DNA of 18,283 bases, taken from the NCBI GenBank assembly GCA_964490005.1, contig CAZBBB010000060.1:1-18283 (forward strand). Direction: 5' to 3'. The position numbers and the translations under genes were made by a program. This stretch comes from CAZBBB01 sp964490005 (GTDB taxonomy: Bacteria > Planctomycetota > B15-G4). Numbering within the stretch: position 1 is the stretch's first letter; every line of letters begins with the position of its first letter. Below the pieces are notes generated by a model. It did no database searches. It was not told the origin of the DNA and worked only from the letters and a program-made list of their open reading frames with translations. This document shows positions 14,503 through 18,283 of the stretch, in pieces.

Positions 14503-15117
14503 ATGTTCCTCACAGAGCGCCAACTGGCGATCCTGACCTTCATCCGCGAGTACATCGCCGACCGCGGACTCTCGCCCACCCTCGACGAGATGTCGCAGCA
14601 CTTCGGCGTCTCGAAGATCACGATCTACGAGCATGTCAACGCGCTCGAGAAGAAGGGCGCCGTTCGGAAGACGCCCAACCGTGCACGCGCCATCGAACTC
14701 GTCGAGCGCGAGGCACCCCCGAGCGCGCCGCGACAGTTGCTCGTCCGCGGGCGAGTCGCGGCCGGAGCGGGCGTCGAGGCGATCGATGCTCCCGAGAGCT
14801 TCAGCCTCGAGGACATGGCTCCCGAGTCCGACGGGTGCTACCTCCTTCGCATCGACGGAGACTCGATGATCGACGCCCACATCTGCGACGGCGATCTGGT
14901 CGTCGTGAAGCCCGCCCGCTCCGCGAGCAACGGCCAGATCGTCGTCGCGATGCTGCCCGACGAGTCGACCGGCGCGCTCAAGGGCACCGTCAAGCGCTTC
15001 TTCAAGGACCGCAAGGGCGTGCGCCTGCAGCCCGAGAACGCCTCCATGGCGCCCATCATCGTGCGGGACGTCATCATCCAGGGCCATGTCACGGGCGTGC
15101 TTCGCACGCGCCTCTAG
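14503..15117 (+). CDS. lexA: SOS-response repressor LexA
   Basis: Transcriptional repressor of DNA-damage genes; RecA filaments trigger its self-cleavage. It has 204 residues. The N-terminal winged helix 'LTERQLAILTFIREYIADRG' leads to the recognition region 'FGVSKITIYEHVNALEKKG' (34-52). The C-terminal S24 peptidase domain shows the scissile Ala87-Gly88 in 'RVAAGAGVEAID', the nucleophile Ser121 in 'IDGDSMIDAHICDGD' and the base Lys164 in 'GTVKRFFK'. Compared with Escherichia coli there are about six extra residues between the catalytic Ser and Lys. All cleavage residues are intact, so it should be SOS-responsive. The recognition helix differs from proteobacterial and Bacillus LexA, which predicts a different operator. 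It lies directly after the 26-residue ORF. Confidence 0.97.
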   Translation: MFLTERQLAILTFIREYIADRGLSPTLDEMSQHFGVSKITIYEHVNALEKKGAVRKTPNRARAIELVEREAPPSAPRQLLVRGRVAAGAGVEAIDAPESFSLEDMAPESDGCYLLRIDGDSMIDAHICDGDLVVVKPARSASNGQIVVAMLPDESTGALKGTVKRFFKDRKGVRLQPENASMAPIIVRDVIIQGHVTGVLRTRL

Positions 15118-15233
15118 GCGACGCGTTGCATTCGCCAGCCACGGCCGTCCCCGTGCCCGCCGCCGTTGAAGCGCTCTCCGCTCGCGCGGGCCGCGGCATG
15201 GAACGGTTCGTGGTCGAGCGCTCCGCCCGCGGC

Positions 15234-15239
15234 TAGACT
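15234..15239 (+). promoter_or_regulatory. Possible -10 element for tRNA-Pro
   Basis: TAGACT ends nine bases before the mature tRNA 5' end, in an otherwise GC-rich spacer. No clear -35 is seen at 16-18 bp. The tRNA is probably transcribed on its own or with readthrough from lexA. Confidence 0.33.
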
Positions 15240-15248
15240 CACGCGCCG

Positions 15249-15325
15249 CGGGGTGTAGCGCAGCTTGGTAGCGCGTCTGCTTTGGGAGCAGAAGGCCGGC
15301 GGTTCGAATCCGCCCACCCCGACCA
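15249..15325 (+). tRNA. tRNA-Pro (anticodon TGG)
   Basis: 77 nt with encoded CCA. The acceptor stem CGGGGTG (15249-15255) pairs with CACCCCG (15315-15321), the discriminator is A, and CCA is at 15323-15325. The anticodon arm is TCTGC-TTTGGGA-GCAGA, giving anticodon TGG and G37, the base methylated by TrmD. The T arm is GGCGG-TTCGAAT-CCGCC. All arms are fully paired. It is convergent with the sulfatase-fold gene 75 bp downstream. I see no duplicated tRNA 3' end that would mark an integrated element. Confidence 0.98.
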
Positions 15326-15400
15326 ACGGTCGGCGTGCCGGTCGACGTGCCCCTGAACCGGGGGGCTGCGCCCGTGAGCGCGACGGCCGGATTGCGGGCG

Positions 15401-16915
15401 CTACTTCACGTAGCCCAGCTGCTCGAGCAGCTTGCGCTGCTCCTCGTCGATCTCCGCGGTGCCCGCGACGCCGGCCTGCTCGGCCCGCCGCGCTTCGTCG
15501 GCGGCGTGCGCGGCCATCAGGCGCTTGAGGCTGGCCAACATGTTGACCGCACCGGCGTCCTCGCTGCCGAACAGGTTGCGGCGCTCGCCGGGGTCGCTCG
15601 TCAGGTCGAAGAGCAGCTCCCACGTGACATCCAAGTCCTCCTGGTGGCCATGGATGTACTTCCATCCGCGCCAGGTGATGCTGCGGAACGTCTTCGGTCC
15701 CGGGTCGAGCGTCAGCAGGCTGTGGCGCGCCCGGTCGGCGCGCAACGCGCTCGTGCGCGTCGCGCCGTCCAGCAGACCCACCAGGGAGCGGCCTGCCCAG
15801 CCCGCGGACGAGACATCGACGTTGAGCAACTCGGCCACGGTCGGCGCGACATCCACGAGTTCGACCGGAGACGTCACGCGTCCCTTCCAACCCGCGCGCT
15901 CGAGCCGTGCCGGCAGGCGCACCATGAGCGGGACCCGCAGGAGTTCCTCGAACACCTGATCGTGCTGGAACTTGCCGTGCTCGCGGAACTCCTCCCCGTG
16001 GTCCGACAGGATGATCAGCGCGGTGTCCGCGGCCCGTGGCCCGATGAGCAGCGCCTCCAGGAACGGGCGCAGAGCCGCGTCCGTGTAAGCGATCTCCGCG
16101 TCGTAGAGGTCGGAGAGGAAGCGCACGTCCTCGTCCGTGAAGTCCAGCATGCCTTCCCAGTAGTCGGCACCGACACCGCCGGCCCAGGCCTCGCTCGGAC
16201 CGAGCGTGAGATACCGCTCGTAGCGGGCGCGCAGCGGCCCGGCATACGCAGGGTCCGTGTACAGGCGCCCGAGAGAGGCAGGCGGGACGTACGGCGCGTG
16301 CACCTGGTAGGAGTGCAGGAAGGCGAAGAACGGTCCGCGGTTCGGCTCATCGATCCAGGCCAGCAGGCGCCGAGCGCGTTCGCCGATGTCCTCGTTCTTC
16401 TCGTCCCAGTGATCGAACCCGCGCGAAAGCCCCATGCCGCGGGTCAGGTTGCCGCCCGAGACGAAGGCTCCCGTCTCGTACCCGGCGGACTTGAGCAACT
16501 CCGCCAGCGTGACGAGACCACCGGGCAGGGTCGGCATCGTCGCCACTGCGCCATGCACGTTGCGAATGCGATGCACGCCGCCGTACTCGCTGGTGAACAG
16601 GCTGGCGTGGGACGGGGCCGTCTGCGAAGACTGCGCCTGAGCGGAGTCGAACACAACCGACCGGCTGGCCAGGGCCGAGAGGTTCGGCGCAAGCTTCCTC
16701 GGGCCGCCGTAGACCTCCAACCGGTCGGCACGGAGCGTATCCAGCGACACGACGACCACGTTGCGCGCGCGTCCCAATCCGGGCTGCACGGCCGCCGGCT
16801 GCGGCTGTTCACCCCGGGCAGGCGGCGCGCCTTGGCCTCCGCAGGCACAGACCACGGCGGCCAGCAGCAGCGCCAGCGCGACCCGGGCGAAGCCATCTCG
16901 AGATTCGGGAATCAT
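15401..16915 (-). CDS. Sulfatase-fold (alkaline phosphatase superfamily) lipoprotein
   Basis: A 504-residue predicted envelope protein. The N-terminal signal 'RVALALLLAAVVCAC' is likely lipidated at Cys25, followed by a Pro/Gln/Gly linker. Metal-site segments are 'VVVVSLDTLRADRL' (Asp59) and 'IILSDHGEEFREHGKF' (Asp305, His306), then 'HDQVFEELLRVPLMVRLP' and 'SPVELVDVAPTVAELL'. The C-terminus 'LLEQLGYVK' is common in this group. The nucleophile motif reads Thr99-Ala-Pro-Ser-His103 instead of Cys/Ser-X-Pro-X-Arg, so it cannot form formylglycine. A Thr nucleophile, as in LtaS or phosphoethanolamine transferases, is likely, and the substrate may be a phosphodiester or phospholipid-linked group rather than a sulfate ester. 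I chose ATG 16915 over GTG 16945 because the signal peptide then has normal length. Confidence 0.88.
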   Translation of the reverse strand: MIPESRDGFARVALALLLAAVVCACGGQGAPPARGEQPQPAAVQPGLGRARNVVVVSLDTLRADRLEVYGGPRKLAPNLSALASRSVVFDSAQAQSSQTAPSHASLFTSEYGGVHRIRNVHGAVATMPTLPGGLVTLAELLKSAGYETGAFVSGGNLTRGMGLSRGFDHWDEKNEDIGERARRLLAWIDEPNRGPFFAFLHSYQVHAPYVPPASLGRLYTDPAYAGPLRARYERYLTLGPSEAWAGGVGADYWEGMLDFTDEDVRFLSDLYDAEIAYTDAALRPFLEALLIGPRAADTALIILSDHGEEFREHGKFQHDQVFEELLRVPLMVRLPARLERAGWKGRVTSPVELVDVAPTVAELLNVDVSSAGWAGRSLVGLLDGATRTSALRADRARHSLLTLDPGPKTFRSITWRGWKYIHGHQEDLDVTWELLFDLTSDPGERRNLFGSEDAGAVNMLASLKRLMAAHAADEARRAEQAGVAGTAEIDEEQRKLLEQLGYVK

Positions 16916-16995
16916 TCGAGCATCGTACTGCCACGAGGGCCGCACCCTGCGGAGCTTCCCGGCAACGAACGCGGCGTCGGCCGCGCGCCGGCTGC

Positions 16996-17040
16996 AAAAG
17001 GTGCGGGGGCCCGCCGCGCCTGCGCGCGACGAGCCCCCGC
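16996..17040 (-). terminator. Intrinsic terminator of the rRNA operon
   Basis: On the minus strand GCGGGGGC (17040 down to 17033) pairs with GCCCCCGC (17010 down to 17003), enclosing a GC-rich loop that can pair further, followed by ACCTTTTGC with a four-T run (16999 to 16996). It lies just after the 5S 3' end and separates the rrn operon from the co-directional sulfatase-fold gene. Confidence 0.72.
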
Positions 17041-17048
17041 GAATACAA

Positions 17049-17160
17049 AACCCGGCACCAACCTACTCTCTCGGTTTCAGCCAATACCATCGGCCCGAGC
17101 TGCTTAACGACTGTGTTCGGAATGGGAACAGGTGTGGCCAGCTCGGCATGAGCACCGGGA
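17049..17160 (-). rRNA. rrf: 5S ribosomal RNA
   Basis: About 112 nt on the minus strand, beginning near TCCCGGTGCTCATGCCGAG and ending GGTGCCGGG. Conserved pieces are CACCTGTTCCCATTCCGAAC (helices II-III and loop C) and GCCGATGGTATTGG (loop E region). The two ends pair to form helix I. Exact ends are within a few bases. It lies downstream of 23S in the normal bacterial order, with no tRNA between them. Confidence 0.93.
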
Positions 17161-17193
17161 AGATCTCGGGGAACGCGCCCACGGACAAGTCAT

Positions 17194-17212
17194 GGCGAAG
17201 CCGAGCTTCGCC
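17194..17212 (-). other. Spacer hairpin 1 between 23S and 5S
   Basis: GGCGAAGC-CGA-GCTTCGCC, a perfect 8-bp stem with a 3-base loop in the 118-bp 23S-5S spacer. Probably an RNA processing or antitermination-related structure of the pre-rRNA; no T-run follows it, so it is unlikely to end transcription. Confidence 0.45.
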
Positions 17213-17242
17213 TGCGTCCGAAGTCGCATCTGCGCTGGTCCG

Positions 17243-17261
17243 CCGCGCGTGAAGCGCGCGG
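17243..17261 (-). other. Spacer hairpin 2 between 23S and 5S
   Basis: CCGCGCG-N5-CGCGCGG, a perfect 7-bp stem lying 17 bases downstream of the 23S 3' end in the direction of transcription. Position suggests a role in 3' maturation of 23S or separation of the two rRNAs. Confidence 0.42.
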
Positions 17262-17278
17262 AGCAGCGAACAAATGCA

Positions 17279-18283
<1,005 letters not shown>

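Noticed and set aside
15249..15325. tRNA-Pro as an attachment site of an integrated element
   Set aside because: No second copy of the tRNA 3' end, no integrase and no shift in gene content in the window.

Overview
This is a high-GC bacterial chromosomal segment of ordinary housekeeping genes plus a small accessory stretch. It has bacterial trmD, rplS, lexA, a tRNA-Pro with encoded CCA, and the 3' part of an rRNA operon. The fused SecD-SecF protein with an enlarged SecF periplasmic domain, the 'SKITIYEHVNALEKKG' type of LexA DNA-binding domain and a lipoprotein-like sulfatase-fold protein together suggest Planctomycetota or a close relative. That placement is inference from remembered family traits; the 23S fragment would settle it. 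I see no insertion sequence, prophage, CRISPR array or plasmid feature.

Layout. (1) 30-2023: a leftward EamA/DMT transporter, divergent from a rightward solitary D12-class adenine DNA methyltransferase. (2) 2033-4826: a leftward three-gene operon of two GT4 glycosyltransferases and a low-molecular-weight protein tyrosine phosphatase, every junction an ATGA overlap; this looks like a piece of a surface-glycan pathway. (3) 4931-5833: a rightward NAD(P)-dependent sugar epimerase/SDR, convergent with leftward ribE (5862-6476). (4) 6636-10965: a well-formed sigma-70-type promoter and a structured leader drive trmD-rplS-secDF-(LysM protein). This joins tRNA modification, a ribosomal protein and protein export, and ends in a small membrane-anchored LysM protein that apparently starts with CTG inside the secDF stop codon. 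(5) 10907-13869: a leftward nadB-hflX pair, also ATGA-coupled, whose 3' end overlaps the LysM gene tail to tail by 59 bp. (6) 13870-15117: a 548-bp non-coding stretch ends in an AT-richer patch with four TTAGG/CCTAA boxes, followed by a 26-codon membrane-peptide ORF with its own Shine-Dalgarno and, four bases later, lexA. (7) 15249-15325: tRNA-Pro(TGG). (8) 15401-16915: a leftward lipoprotein sulfatase-fold protein with Thr in place of the Cys/Ser nucleophile. (9) 16996-18283: the leftward rrn operon end (23S 3' part, spacer with two hairpins, 5S, T-run terminator).

The most interesting item is the tiny transmembrane-peptide ORF between the presumed lexA operator and lexA. lexA has no Shine-Dalgarno of its own, so the peptide may be a leader that couples lexA translation, an SOS-induced membrane peptide, or both. 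Secondary items are the CTG start, the competing hairpins in the trmD leader, perfect inverted repeats sitting on the stop codons of convergent genes, and the altered active site of the sulfatase-fold protein.
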